Positions 13,017 through 24,070 of a stretch of 60,000 nucleotides of DNA are shown here, piece by piece (the first letter of the stretch is position 1; each line of letters begins with the position of its first letter). The stretch comes from Cryptomeria japonica (taxonomy: Eukaryota; Streptophyta; Pinopsida; Cupressales; Cupressaceae). Position numbers and translations under genes: made by a program. The notes beneath the pieces are model-generated. The model made no database searches. It was not told where the DNA came from and saw only the letters and a list, made by a program, of their open reading frames with translations. The stretch lies in the NCBI RefSeq assembly GCF_030272615.1, contig NC_081415.1, positions 193,302,695-193,362,694 of the forward strand. The letters are read 5' to 3'.

Positions 13017-14904
13017 TGAATCTTAGATACTTCGATAGAATGCTTTTAGACTTGTTTGATAACTTATGGGTTACTACAGTATCAATAAAAATGATAATTT
13101 CTTCCAAAGAGAGATGGCTTCTATGATTTAATTTCTCAAATCAAGATATTTTACTTAATTCAGATTTGATGCTCAACAGAATGGCTGCACTATCACCAAT
13201 CTATCTTGAAGATTTGACTACTCTTTAGATTATGATTATGATTGTCATGATATTTCATGAGACTACTCTATCCCCATATGAAACCCTTTTTTCCCACAAA
13301 TCAATGCTTTGAACTTCACTGCAACTTTATAGTGATCACTGTCTTTGTATAGTAAGCTTGCTACTTTCTCAACTTTTGATATATTGGAGGCTCCTAGGAT
13401 GGTTTCTATCTTATAGTCACAATACCTTGGTATAATTTGTAGCTATTCTATGTTTATTTGTTTTCTATGTTTATTTGTTTTCCACTCTTACTCATAGTTC
13501 AACCAAATATGGTTCATCTTGGAATCAATGCACATTAGTTATAATCAGATTATAACTAGTCTCCATGGTTGCAAGACCTGAAGAAGGATTCTTATCATCA
13601 ATTAGATGCATACTTTTGGGAATATAGAAAGACAAAAAAATATATTAGAACCGTATTTTTTGTTGAGTCATAATATGATTTGTTAATTTAGCTAAATAAG
13701 GGAACCAATGTTGTATTAGGTTTAATTCCATGATGATAGTTGAATCTTGTTAGAGATAGGGGATTTGTAGCAGTTGGCTTGTTAGGTTATGTCACAATCC
13801 CATGAAGGTCCTTGTAAACTGTTAATGTCAGTAGACATGAGACTGTTATGTAACAAATTGGATCAGCTAAACCTAGAAGTTTTGTAACCAATGAATCAAC
13901 TGACTCAGGTGTATGTTAATTATCTTATGATGGTCATTTATGACCGTTATTCTTAGTAGACATTAAGTAGTTCGCTAGATAGTTGGTTAGTAAACCAGTG
14001 AGTTAGTTGGCTCAAGTGTATGCTATTTATCATATGATGGTCGTTAATAACCATTATTGTTAGTACACATTAAGAAGATGGCTTGTTTAGATGGTTGGTA
14101 ACTAGTGAGTTTGTTGAGCTCAAGAATTGGATGTACAAGTCAAGCAAGGCAGGTGAACACTAACAACACATTGGTGCTTGCAATGTTAAAACCTTGGCCA
14201 AGATGGTGATGCTTTATCTAAGTGATGAAACTGGCCATTTGAATTCCTTTCTCATATTTATTAGCTTAATAATATTTGTTCAATTTTTTTTATCATTAAA
14301 ATATTACCTTCCTTTTAGATAAATTAGTTAGATTCTTATTATGTTGAAGAACATTTAGTTATTTTTGTCCTTCAACTGAAGTAGTTATGTTTTATTTTGA
14401 AATTCCCAATTTTTTATCTTAATATAGATCACAATTTATTTTCTTTAAGTATAGAATTAATGGAATATTACATATGGTATTAGAGCAACCAAGTTTGACA
14501 TTGAACCTCAGGCTTTCCACCTATAAACAAAACTATAAACATATGTAGGCACACCATGGTTGAGATAATATGCATGCGCACTATATACAAAACTATATTC
14601 GCAAGTAAATATTTTATTCAAATCCACAATATGAAACATAGAGTTTTACTGGAAGAACACAAGTAACCTTATCTCCTTTAGATAATATCACAAGCAACTG
14701 CCTACAGAAAGATGCAGTAATCCACAGCATATACACAAAGGAAAGAGAATTGATTATATTATGTATGTTCGCAAAATGGTACAATAGGAAGCCTGAGGCT
14801 ATATTCTACTTCTTCTCTAATGATCCTTATTGTTACAAAAGCTCCCTCATTTATATGAGGGTATACATTGTCACCAAGCATCATGGCTTTTCAGCACATA
14901 ACTA
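13017..14904. other. Gene-free stretch with decayed retroelement trace
   Basis: No ORF of interest is present. A primer-binding-like site TGGTATTAGAGC occurs at 14475-14486 (+), one base from the TGGTATCAGAGC used by the copia elements further right. It follows ATTACA, so a decayed copia LTR may end just before it, but I cannot find a partner LTR. Confidence 0.4.
13881..14135. repeat. Imperfect tandem repeat, about 107 bp period
   Basis: Units start near 13881, 13987 and 14097 (the last is partial). Each contains GTAA-CCA-TGA, then TATGATGGTC, then GACATTAAG or CACATTAAG. The units differ at many sites, so the duplication is old. Confidence 0.65.
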
Positions 14905-17900
14905 TTAATTATCACTTTTGTTAACAAACTGGAAGACAAACAAGTTCAGCATTCCTATGTGTTGAATGTACTTATCATCTTTATACATTAGAACGTCATT
15001 GTTTAGTGCCCTCATGTCACTTTCTATCTGGAAATGCTTGGATAGAATATGGTTAACACAAAGTGACAATTCTTTGTCCCAATCCAACTCTGCTACTGCT
15101 CGATTCTTCTCATCAATGAACTCTTGTTTCCTATGTTCGAATGATACTAACTCACCATTACTTTAAAAAGAGGGCACCCTAGGGGTATTCCCATCATCCA
15201 TCCTCTGAAGCTCTTTCTTTAATTGATTTTCCAATTCATCATGGGACTTCAAGTAAGCCTCGGCTTCAATTTTCTCACCTAGATTAATCAGACTATTGTC
15301 ATTCATCATGTCTTCCAACCGAGACCTAAGCCTTTCATGCTCTTTCAAAGCTTTGATTGTTCCAGTGTATGTTTTCCAATAGATTTCTGCAACTTGCTTC
15401 ATACTTCTGAACCTATGTTCAATGATCTCTAGAATCAACTTATCCATCTTTTGTTGTACCTTTTCTACTTGTCGAGATGTCTTTTCGGCCCTGTTCCTCC
15501 AATACATAGCATCTGTCAAGGCATCCATGGCATCTCTATCAACATCGTATGTCATCCCTGTTTGACTGGTACCTGTATCAATCTGAAGAAATATTGCTTG
15601 CAGCCTTTGTTTTTCTTCATCGGTTTTCTCATATAGGCTTTTGTATGTAGAATTTTCTCAGACCAAAAACTCTATCTGATCTTGGTTCAGTTTAGCAACA
15701 TCCAAATTTAGTTTGGCAGTTGTTCTAGGGTCATTCTTTCCAACCTGTTGCACCATCAAATGTCCAAAAGCTTCTTTTGTATCAACCAATATAGGTCTTT
15801 TATCTTTGGGATAGATAGCCCACTGTAGAAGAGCCTTCTAATCTAGATCATATCCTGATCCTCTAAAGAGTTTATCAATCTCTTTTGGCATCATTTGCTT
15901 ACTTGGGTCATGTTTCTTGAGGAATCCATCAAACAACAAGGCAGAGTTCATGTCCCATCCAAAGTATAATAGCACACTAGCTTCCTTAAGCAACTGTCTT
16001 CCCTTCTCAGGTGTCATTTCTCATGTTATTCCTCATGTTATTCCTATTTCTCATGGGTCCTGTTGCTTCTCTTCTTCACTATTTCTCATGTTATTCCTAA
16101 TTTGAGATCCTTTATGTTGATAGAGGAATGCGGTGAACTCCTTGGAAGCAATGAAGTCACTATCAGCAATGAAATCCTCATGCTCCAGGAATCTGATGTC
16201 AGCCACTTCTCAGACATTTAGTTGTCCTGTTGCCAATTCTATCAGGGTATCCTTTGCATAACCAGGGGATAATCCTCTCGAGGAGTGAATGGAACGATGC
16301 CAGATGTGGAAGTAGGAGACATATGAGCCAAAGGCTCTGTATTCCTAATAGTATCAATGTAATCCCTAAAAACATGAGGTAGGAATCCCTCAAGTATTTC
16401 CAATTCATGCTCCATAAGTTTGTTGGCCAACTCCAAGGGGTCTTCAATCTTTTGTAGCACGTTCTCATCCATTTTCCTTCTAAAAAGCTTCCATTTATAA
16501 GCCTACATTGCTTTCTCAAACTTTATTCACTTCACTCTAGCCTCTTCTCTGCTAACATTCTTAATGAGGTCATCCGGTAGGTAAGATTTATGCTCTCCAG
16601 CCTTTAGCTTTTGTGATAACCGGGCTATCCTTATGTATCCTTCAGGATCAAAATTAGACCTTGGATCCCCCATAGCCATACCATAATAATCCAATTTTGT
16701 CTGCAGCAAGCCATAACTCTTTGAACTTTTCACAATAAAATCTGAAAATACTAACAACCCAGGTACAATTGATTGTTTCCCATGGCTTATTAGATGTTCT
16801 ATACTCACTATTGATAGTTACCTTACAATTTCCAAACAAGCCACTCTATTAGGGACTGTAAGTGGTAGTAAGTATGGTCTCCCTTCAAACCCGTATACCC
16901 TGACTTGTGTGCAGTCTGAAAAACAATACCCATCTCCCCAATTGTGTTCAATTGAGGGATCTTCAGCGAAATCTTTTGGTCTTAGGAATGTTTGAACCTC
17001 TGGTGCAAGGGAATGATTACACGGGCATCCCAACAGTCTATATAATGGCTTGACAAAGAACTCCTTAAAATGCCAATATTGATTATTCACATACCTCTAG
17101 TCCCATGAAGAAACCCATAGTTGCACTGGTTTTCTCATCGTAACATTGTCATATGTCCTGACACATAACTCTTCTGGCCATAACCCTTCATCTTGGCCCA
17201 TATACAATAGAATATGCATAAGGAATAATGCTTGAAATGAACATTGATGACATCCCCCTTTAACTTTTCTAACCCATGATTCAAAACCTCAACCAAATAA
17301 GCAAAAAAATCAAAGAAGTGGGGGTCCTTAGACTACAAATCAGCACAAATGACCATGGCTGCAATATCCATCAAAGGATGGGCTTTTATCCCTAGCACTT
17401 GGGCAACACAGTAATAGGTATACTTGAAATATGGATGGAAAGAGTTGACATCATAGGGAGCTTTGTCATCCTGACCTAGTGGCACTAAGGACCCTACATT
17501 CCTAGGTCTATGTATAGGGAGTCTCCACGTTTTTTAAATGTGCTCTAGGTTAAAATATTCACTTGTTAACTTCTTGAGGTCAATCAATTCTTCAAATCCC
17601 TAATCCAACTCGAACACGGTGTCAATAACCTCCTTTCTGATTGCAAGAATTAGCTCACCCATGTAGTTATATATGGTTTTGGTTTTAGGGTCATAATTGT
17701 TTTCCAATGCCTTCATGAGCTCCACATTCACGAATACATTAGCCATAGCTAACCTTCCTAAGTTCAATCACCATAAATTGTTGATAGGTTGAGGGGAAAC
17801 TCTTCTATTGTACCCATATATGAATAATTCATACCCTCTCAATTCTACCCATATGTCTCCAAGATCCTCAAACCGGTCCTCTAGGCCTTCCTCATCAGCT

Positions 17901-18055
17901 GTAATCTTCTTGGACCTCAAACTAGATGATGGGCACTGGTCAATCAGGTCCTGGGCCAAAGAACGCCCTTCCCTTTTCTATCTTTTAGGTTTTTCTTCTG
18001 CAGCGATAGGTTCTTTTCCCTTTCTGGTCTTATTAGTTTTAGATGATGATTCCAT
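14905..18055 (-). pseudogene. Large unrecognised ORF, element-borne, broken
   Basis: A minus-strand frame starts at an ATG at 18055-18053 (MESSSKTNKTRKGKEPIAAE, basic). It runs through a folded-looking region (DIWVELRGYELFIYGYNRR, EPLYRLLGCP-like blocks at 16820-17090, GLLQTKLDYYGMAMGDPRSN near 16680) into a coiled-coil-like C-terminal part (MYWRNRAEKTSRQVEKVQQK, about 15490; EKIEAEAYLKSHDELENQLK). At least eight in-frame stops occur, with frameshifts near 17230 and between 16240 and 15560. I do not recognise the family. The basic N-terminus, folded middle and coiled-coil tail would suit a nucleic-acid-binding or gag-like protein carried by an element, but that is a guess. It lies between two direct TCGATGA arrays, on the strand opposite to the transposase genes. 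Confidence 0.6.
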
Positions 18056-18300
18056 TTGAATTTTAAAAAAGAGGTCTGTGTGCAAACAACTTACTTGGAA
18101 TTACTGAGCTTTATCTATGAATTCGCCCAATTCCTGCTTTCAGTTCATTGCCTGTGAATTCCTTAATGTTGTGTCCTTTGATGTTGATCCACTACTTATG
18201 GCATATTTAATCAGTTAGTAATGGTTGTTTTGGACAACGATCACTCGGGCACACATTCAAATTTAATGGCAATGTGACCTTTCATGGGATTTGTTTCTGA
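18056..18300. other. Spacer upstream of the antisense ORF
   Basis: This short AT-rich sequence would hold the leader or promoter of the minus-strand ORF. I see no clear TATA element or boundary. Confidence 0.3.
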
Positions 18301-19060
18301 TTTTTGCGGCAATCAATAATCATTTCGATGAGGATATGTCTTTTGATAATTTGTTTCTTTAGTCCATCGATCTCTTTATTTCTATCGACAATACTTTTGT
18401 TTCAAATATTACTTCGATCAAGTATTTTTTTCCTTCATCGAAATATTGTATTCGGTTAGTATGGCTATCTCCTCATTGAAACATATCTGATATCCATCGG
18501 GTCTTACGTCAAAGAAACCTTGGTCTTCGGTGTCCTCCTTTATTTTTCCATCGAAATACTTCTTTCATCGATATCACTATGCCTCGTCGATGAATGAGTC
18601 TATTATCTCACCGAAGCTTTTCTTTATTTTCCCTTATCGTTCTTCGCCAATAAAGTTACATTGGCAAAACCATGCATATCGAGAACATGCCTTTTAACCT
18701 CCTCGAAACCTATATCCTCATCAATATCTTTTATTGATGTAGCTTCCTTTTGTCTAATCGATATTATTCTTTTGATGAAAACGCTCCTTTCGGTGGGTCC
18801 TTTTTATGTTGCACAGATAGTATTATTTACTCGAGAACTTTTCTCGTCGATGAAGACCCTCTCTGCTTTCTTTGATATCTTTTATCGATGAAGTTATTAT
18901 CTTCAGTGATTCCTTTCTGCAATTCATCGGCGTTTCCTTCCTTCGATGGTTCTTTTATATTGATGAGACATTACTGAGTCTCATCGATATCTTTTATCGA
19001 TGTAGCTTCCTTTTGTGTGATCGATATTATTCTTTCGATGAAAACATATAATCGGTGATA
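18301..19060. repeat. TCGATGA-rich subterminal array, copy 2
   Basis: This array shows the same words and order as 12361-13016, for example CATCGATATCACTATGC at 18564 against CATTGATATCACTATGC at 12389, and AATAAAGTTACATTGGC against AATAAAGTTGTATCGATG. It lies about 240 bp from the right tip of element C, the expected place for transposase binding sites. Confidence 0.8.
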
Positions 19061-19299
19061 ATAATTTTTTTTTTTTGATAAAAATTATCATCGTCAGAAT
19101 TACAACGAATACCAAGCTTTCAACCAACGACTACTTTGACCATCGGTAGAGTCCATTGGTTGTCAAATTTCTGATGGGCATGGCATCATCGACCAATCCA
19201 ATGCCAAGTTTTCGATGGTGGATTTTGTCAACACTCCGATGAAAATTCGTCGCAAATCTGACAAACTATCATCGGAAATCAACTATGAATGTACTAGTG
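19061..19299. repeat. A-type terminus of element C
   Basis: It ends with GAATGTACTAGTG, whose complement starts CACTAGTACATTC. Several CATCGG and CGATGG words follow inward. It resembles the terminus at 20284 more than those at 23617 or 52374, which defines two non-identical end types, A and B, in this family. Confidence 0.8.
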
Positions 19300-20283
19300 G
19301 GAAAAAGGGAATCATGTCAACTGTTCGAGTCTTAAGATATTGAGTATTTTGAGGGATAGCTTCATGATCTTGAATATGGTGTCTTCATTGGCATTCTCTC
19401 GCACATTGATTCTATTGAGTCTTAGTGGAAGGCTGAGAAGGAGGAGGAACACTTCAAAAAGTAGGAATGTTTCTCTCCTTGATAGTGGAAGGTTTAGGTT
19501 GAGGTATTTTTGGTTGAATATTAGGAGAAGAAGGCCTTTTCACTCAGTAAGAGGGAGGAGGTGGAACTATGCCATAGAAAGGAGGAAAATTAGGTGTAGG
19601 AAGGAGACTAAGTCCATCATGAGGAGGATGTATAGGTCTAACCTTAGGAGGAATATTGTTATTCTCCTTACGACAAGGTAAAGTCACATCCAAAGGTATA
19701 GGTGGACAATATTCATAAGGATGGAGATTAGTTCTATCTGTGAGGGGAAGAACCTCATCTTGAAGAATAATAGGAATATCAAGTGTTGGAGATCTAGGTC
19801 GACTTAAGGATAAAATCATATCGTTCTTCCATTTTTGAGAAGATTGAAAAAGAGCAGCACTCCTTGATGGAAGAGATTGAAATTGTTTAGGCCAAAAGAG
19901 ATCAATAGGAACACTAGGGATTCTTTTGGATTTACAAAATAAGCTATGGTTCATGGTTATGATTTCTCCATTATGAGTAAATTTGAGACATTTGTGGATT
20001 GGAGAAGCAATATCCTTCATGAAAGATAGCTAAGGATAGCCCAACTTCACATGGAATTTATCAGAAGATGGTATGATAATAAAGTCAACATCCAAGGATT
20101 TAGTATGAACTTCAATAGAAAGGGTGATGGAACCAATGGTAGGACAAGAGAAGCCATCAAATAAATTCACAACCACATTAGAAACCTCATATAGTGGCTT
20201 ATGCAATCGTAAAGTGAAAAGATACTCTTTTGTTATGACATTAACCATGCAAGAGAGATCAATCAGGGCACCATGGCAAGGGA
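19300..20283 (-). pseudogene. Ty3/gypsy protease region and proline-rich linker
   Basis: Minus-strand reading gives an aspartic-protease-like segment: CHGALIDLSCMVNVITKEYL, FDGFSCPTIGSITLSIEVHT, LDVDFIIIPSSDKFHVKLGY, then a stop where Trp is expected. It continues as MKDIASPIHKCLKFTHNGEI and a Pro-rich linker. The active-site-like block reads LIDLSC, lacking the usual D-T/S-G. This is the continuation of the gag at 52375-53995, cut by the CACTA insertion at 20284. On its other side it is cut by element C at 19299, so reverse transcriptase should lie left of the window. Confidence 0.8.
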
Positions 20284-20875
20284 CACTAGTACATTTGGCC
20301 CTAATTTCCGATGACTAATTGTCGGATTTGCGATGACCAAATGTCAGACTTTTGACAAAATTTACCATCAAAAACTCATTGTCGGGCTACCGGATGATGC
20401 CATTTGCATCGGTCATCCGACGATGTAATGAACTCATATGACGGTGGTTGTATTTGCACCCCTCACCACAAATATTGTCGGATTTCTATCAGAGATCCGA
20501 CGGATGTTCTGATTGCTCCACGATGACTGTTCAACATGGAAGTGATGTCGGATATACAGCACCCTTGTCAGATGTTTCATTAGTTGTCGTCAGAAATCCA
20601 ACGATGAGAGATGATGTGGGTCAAACGGCTTTGTCGTCGGTGAATGAAAGCATTGAACGAGTTCTATTTTTAAAAATTGTATTAAACATTTATTATTTAT
20701 TTGATTCGGTGTTATTTGCAAAAAATAATTATCAATGATGTTTCCTTTCTCCAAGAATTGTCTAGGATCTTTCCGTTAGATAATATGTAACATCAAATGA
20801 TTAAATTTTTTCTTTACAAATACTTATTTTATTTAATTATTATCTGAGCATGAATTAAAATTTATATCTATACAG

Positions 20876-21716
20876 AAGCAGAACATACAAGCTTTAGAGT
20901 CATGTGCCAGCAAATTTCCTAAAAGAAAGCAAGAAGGCATTATCTTGAGTGACATGGAAACAAGCTCATCAGTTGCCTAGAAGAGAGCAATTGGAGAAAA
21001 GCAGAGGAAAGTGTTTAAGGGTGATAAATAGATAGAGAGTATGCAATACAAACAAACAATGTCTGGAGTGTCTGATGTGACATCTCTAATTTATGTCCAG
21101 AGGGACTAACTGGTCTTGGAGTTCCTACGAAACCTATTGGGCCACGCTTTGGAGGAAATCAATGTGTTCATGCAAGGAGCACCTTTTTTCTATTATGAGA
21201 ATGATGCTTTTGCACTGAAGGATATTTGGAAGTCAATATCCAAAAATTTCTATAGTGTGGAACCAGAGCTAGCAGACTCGAAGTAATTGTCAGCTTTCAG
21301 AAGACCAAGAGGTTATGTACACAATCTCCCAATAGAAGGGCAATTTCAAGCATTACCTCTCCTCCCCATGACTATCTAGGATGCACTTCCTCAAACAAAG
21401 GACTATTGACCTCCATGGGATCAAAGAAAAAAATTGAAGCATAGAATATAGACGATGTGGTGGTGTCCTTCGTGAAGAACTCTACACTATAATTGAAAAT
21501 TCATGAGAGAAACTACAAGAGAGTGAAGAGAAATACAATCTTGAAAAGTGGGAAGATTGGATCTTGGTTTGGGTGGGGCCAAGTTAGGTGGCTCCTCTAG
21601 AGGTTGATGAGATAGAAATCATATTAGGATTTGAAAAAGATCACACTCGTGGAACTTCGTGTGCGAGTGATCAATTGCTGTGTTTGGGTAATGCATTCAA
21701 AATAGATATAGTTGCA
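20876..21716 (+). pseudogene. DRM: DRM-type de novo cytosine methyltransferase fragment (left arm)
   Basis: Forward reading gives FFYYENDAFALKDIWKSISK (21183), RGYVHNLPIEGQFQALPLLP (21309), an acidic linker, LDLGLG/WILVWVG, then APLEVDEIEIILGF, KDHTRG and CLGNAFKID (21588-21705). This is the permuted catalytic half of plant DRM enzymes, where motifs VI-X precede motif I. DRMs place new methylation in the nucleus, guided by small RNAs. Upstream, an 89-bp intron (20787 GT to 20875 AG) separates an earlier exon piece (FLQELSRIFP), so the capture came from genomic DNA. Frameshifts and stops (for example at 21290, 21421 and 21586) prevent protein production. The UBA domains and the SPC catalytic motif are not present. 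Confidence 0.9.
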
Positions 21717-21762
21717 TTCCAAATGGGTAATTTTTTGATTGAAGACTTTCATCCTAATGGCA

Positions 21763-22610
21763 TGCAACTATATCTATTTGGAATGCATTACTCAAACACC
21801 ACAATCGATCACTCGCACATGAAGTTCCACGAGTGTGATCTTTTTCAAATCCTAATATTATTTCTATCTCGTCAACCTCTAGAGGAGCCACCTGACTTGG
21901 CCCCACCCAAACCAAGATCCATTCTTCCCACTTTTCAAGATTGTATTTCTCTTCACTATCTTGCAGTTTTCCTCATGAATTTTCAATTATAGTGTAGAGT
22001 TCTTCACGAAGGACACCACCACATCGTCTAGAGTCTATGCTTCAATTTTTTTCTTTGATCCCATGGAGGCCAATAGTCCTTTGTCTGAGGAAGTGCTTCC
22101 TGAATAGTCATGGGGGGGAGAGGTAATTCTTGAAATCTCCCTTTTATTGGGAGATTATGTACATAACCTCTTGGTCTTCTGAAAGCTGAAAAATTACTTC
22201 GAGTCCACCAACTCTAGTTCCACACTATAGAAATTTTTAGATATTGACTTCTAAATATCCCTCAGTGCAAAAGCATCATTCTCATAATAGAAAAAAGGTA
22301 CTCCTTGCATGAACACATTGATTTCCTCCAAGTGTGGTCCAATAGGTTTCGCAGGAACTCCAAAACCAATTAGTCCCTCCGGACATAAATTAGAGACGTC
22401 ACATCAGACACTCCAGACATTGTTTGTTTGTATTGCATACTCTCTATCTATTTATCACCCTTAAACACTTTCCTCTACCATTCTCCAATTGCTCTCTTCT
22501 AGGCAGCTGATGAGCTTGTTTCCATGTCATTCAAGATAATACCTGCTTGCTTTCTTTTAGGAAATTTGCTTGCACATGACTCTTCAGCTTGTATGTTCTG
22601 CTTCCGTATA
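21763..22610 (-). pseudogene. DRM: DRM-type methyltransferase fragment (right arm, inverted)
   Basis: The minus strand repeats the left arm content: the GNAF region near 21790, the LEVDEIE region near 21880, the HNL region near 22160 and the FYYEND region near 22290, each with independent small changes. Its own stops differ from those of the left arm. Orientation opposite to the left arm creates the hairpin. Confidence 0.88.
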
Positions 22611-22867
22611 GATACAAATTTTAATTCACACTCAGATAATAATTAAATAAAATAAGCATTTGTAAAGAAAATATTTGGTCATTCGATGTTACATATTATT
22701 TGATGGAAAGATCCTAGAAAATTCTTGGAGAAAGGAAACATCATTGATAATCATTTTTTGCAAATAACACTTAATCAATAAATTAAAAATGTTTCATGTA
22801 ATTTTTAAAAGTAGAACTCATTCAATGCTTTCATGCACTGACAGCAAAGCTGTCTGACCCACACCAT

Positions 22868-23292
22868 TATCCATAATAGAACAAATCAATATAATAGGCT
22901 ATTATAAAGAATATATACAAAAATATGAAAGAACATTAAATTACCATTACAAACCCATAAACCATTAAATAGTGAAAATAGATATAAATTTGTAAATGTC
23001 TCCCTATAAACACCACAACCATAACCAAAACAAAAAAAATTCTTACCCGCAAAAACTAAGTAGTTGGTGAGTTGCAAGCCTACAACATTTCTCAGATGAT
23101 CAAACCGTTTCTTAATTTTGTTCTTCTGATTAGTCAATGGATTTAGTTGCATGTACAAGTTTTCTATTTGAAGCCTTCTGTTTCCCTATATTTGAGACTT
23201 GATAAAATTCTTGTGAGTAGGAAATTGATTCAAGAGTTACGTGTGAATAATTTGGCAAAGTAAATGATGACAATCAAACTCGAATTTTATCT
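22868..23292. other. Outer CACTA interior, no gene
   Basis: This AT-rich stretch includes TTTTTTTTGTTTTGGTTATGG on the minus strand. It matches 29960-30370 in inverted orientation, that is, the same part of the inner CACTA copy. I see no coding potential. Confidence 0.6.
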
Positions 23293-23521
23293 ATCTTGAA
23301 AGCCTTTTATCCTGATGGCATTAAATTAAAGTTCTTTCTCTATTTTCTAGTGATCTCTGGAACAGAGGTTGCTTTGCATTGACCTGGGATACATTTAACT
23401 TGTGTTGTATCTACGGAAATATGTATCCTAGGATGATGCAAGGCAACCTCTTCTCCACCAATATCAGATAGAAGAGAAAGTACTTTAATTTAACGCCATC
23501 AGGATAAAATACTTTCAAGAC
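23293..23521. repeat. Short DRM motif-I hairpin (outer copy, first)
   Basis: The arms, about 23293-23394 and 23417-23521, are separated by about 22 bases. The left arm reads forward as a decayed SAM-binding motif I region (EVALH, then HLTCVVSTEICILG downstream). The right arm encodes the same motif on the minus strand. This is the size range of young plant MIRNA precursors. It lies in the DRM order directly after the GNAF block, as in the host enzyme. Confidence 0.8.
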
Positions 23522-23616
23522 ATATATTAGGTATAAAAGGAAGCCTACCCTGTCATTTGAAGGGGTTTACCTACAATTCAAGTGATCTCTTAATTATAAA
23601 ATCAATTCAATACCAA

Positions 23617-24070
23617 CACTAATACATTTAGCTTAAAATTTTGACGGAGGTTTCGGATGGAGAAGGTATATTGTGATCAAACTTGATTTTTTTTTGGAAA
23701 AATGCCCGATTTTGTCGGAATTCCAACAATAATGCAATGACATTAGGGTTTTTTTAGAAAAATTTCCCGCGTTTGTCGAAATTCCGACGACCGCATGCAT
23801 TACTTAAAAAAAAAAAAAAAGATGAAGTCATTTCATAAATCCCGCCTCTCTACAAAATCTCGCCTCTCATTCGTCCTGCCTCTGTAGCGAACCTGTGGGT
23901 TTAATCATGGTGGGGAAGATCATTGGTGTGACAAATTCATGGTTGTAGTGGGGAACGGGGGAACAAAGTGCCACGGGCACAAAGTGCCAAGGGCCGGCAC
24001 ATAACCAGCGAGGACGACTGCAAGGGAGCCCAAAACGGGTTGTGTAAACGGCAACGCCCGGGCCTCCATC
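23617..24070. repeat. B-type terminus and subterminal region of inner CACTA
   Basis: GACGGAGGTTTCGGATGG, GTCGGAATTCCAAC, TTTCCCGCGTTTGTCG and CATTTCATAAATCCCGC follow the CACTA tip. The same blocks appear inverted at 52060-52374 and, in part, at 1-110. A local GC-richer patch (23990-24070) has no clear ORF. Confidence 0.8.

Larger units (their letters stand above)
1..19299 (+). mobile_element. CACTA (EnSpm) transposon, element C, left tip outside window
   Basis: The right end at 19295-19299 reads TAGTG, and inward on the minus strand it reads CACTAGTACATT followed by TTTCCGATGA and GATTTGCGA blocks, which are shared with the end at 20284. The first ~100 bases of the window (ATTCCGACGA, then ATTACTT plus an A-run, then TTTCCCGCG) resemble the subterminal sequence just inside the opposite ends at 23617 and 52374, so the left tip should lie about 150 bp upstream. 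Between the ends are a TNP2-type transposase gene and a TNPA-like gene, both forward, which makes this the autonomous-type member of the family. The genes are broken, so it is probably inactive. It also carries PPR and CWC22 sequence. It sits in the same gypsy element as the copy at 20284-52374; the target duplication cannot be checked because the left flank is missing. Confidence 0.8.
20614..22867. repeat. Long inverted repeat of DRM methyltransferase sequence (outer copy)
   Basis: The left arm is about 20614-21716 and the right arm about 21763-22867, separated by a 46-bp spacer. By eye the arms are around 90-95% identical; they share CTATTATGAGAATGATGC and its complement, for example. The palindrome begins about 330 bp from the CACTA tip. 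A transcript across it would form a hairpin of about 1.1 kb of imperfect double-stranded RNA. Both arms contain DRM exons and a captured intron. The same structure, inverted, is present in the inner CACTA copy. Confidence 0.92.
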
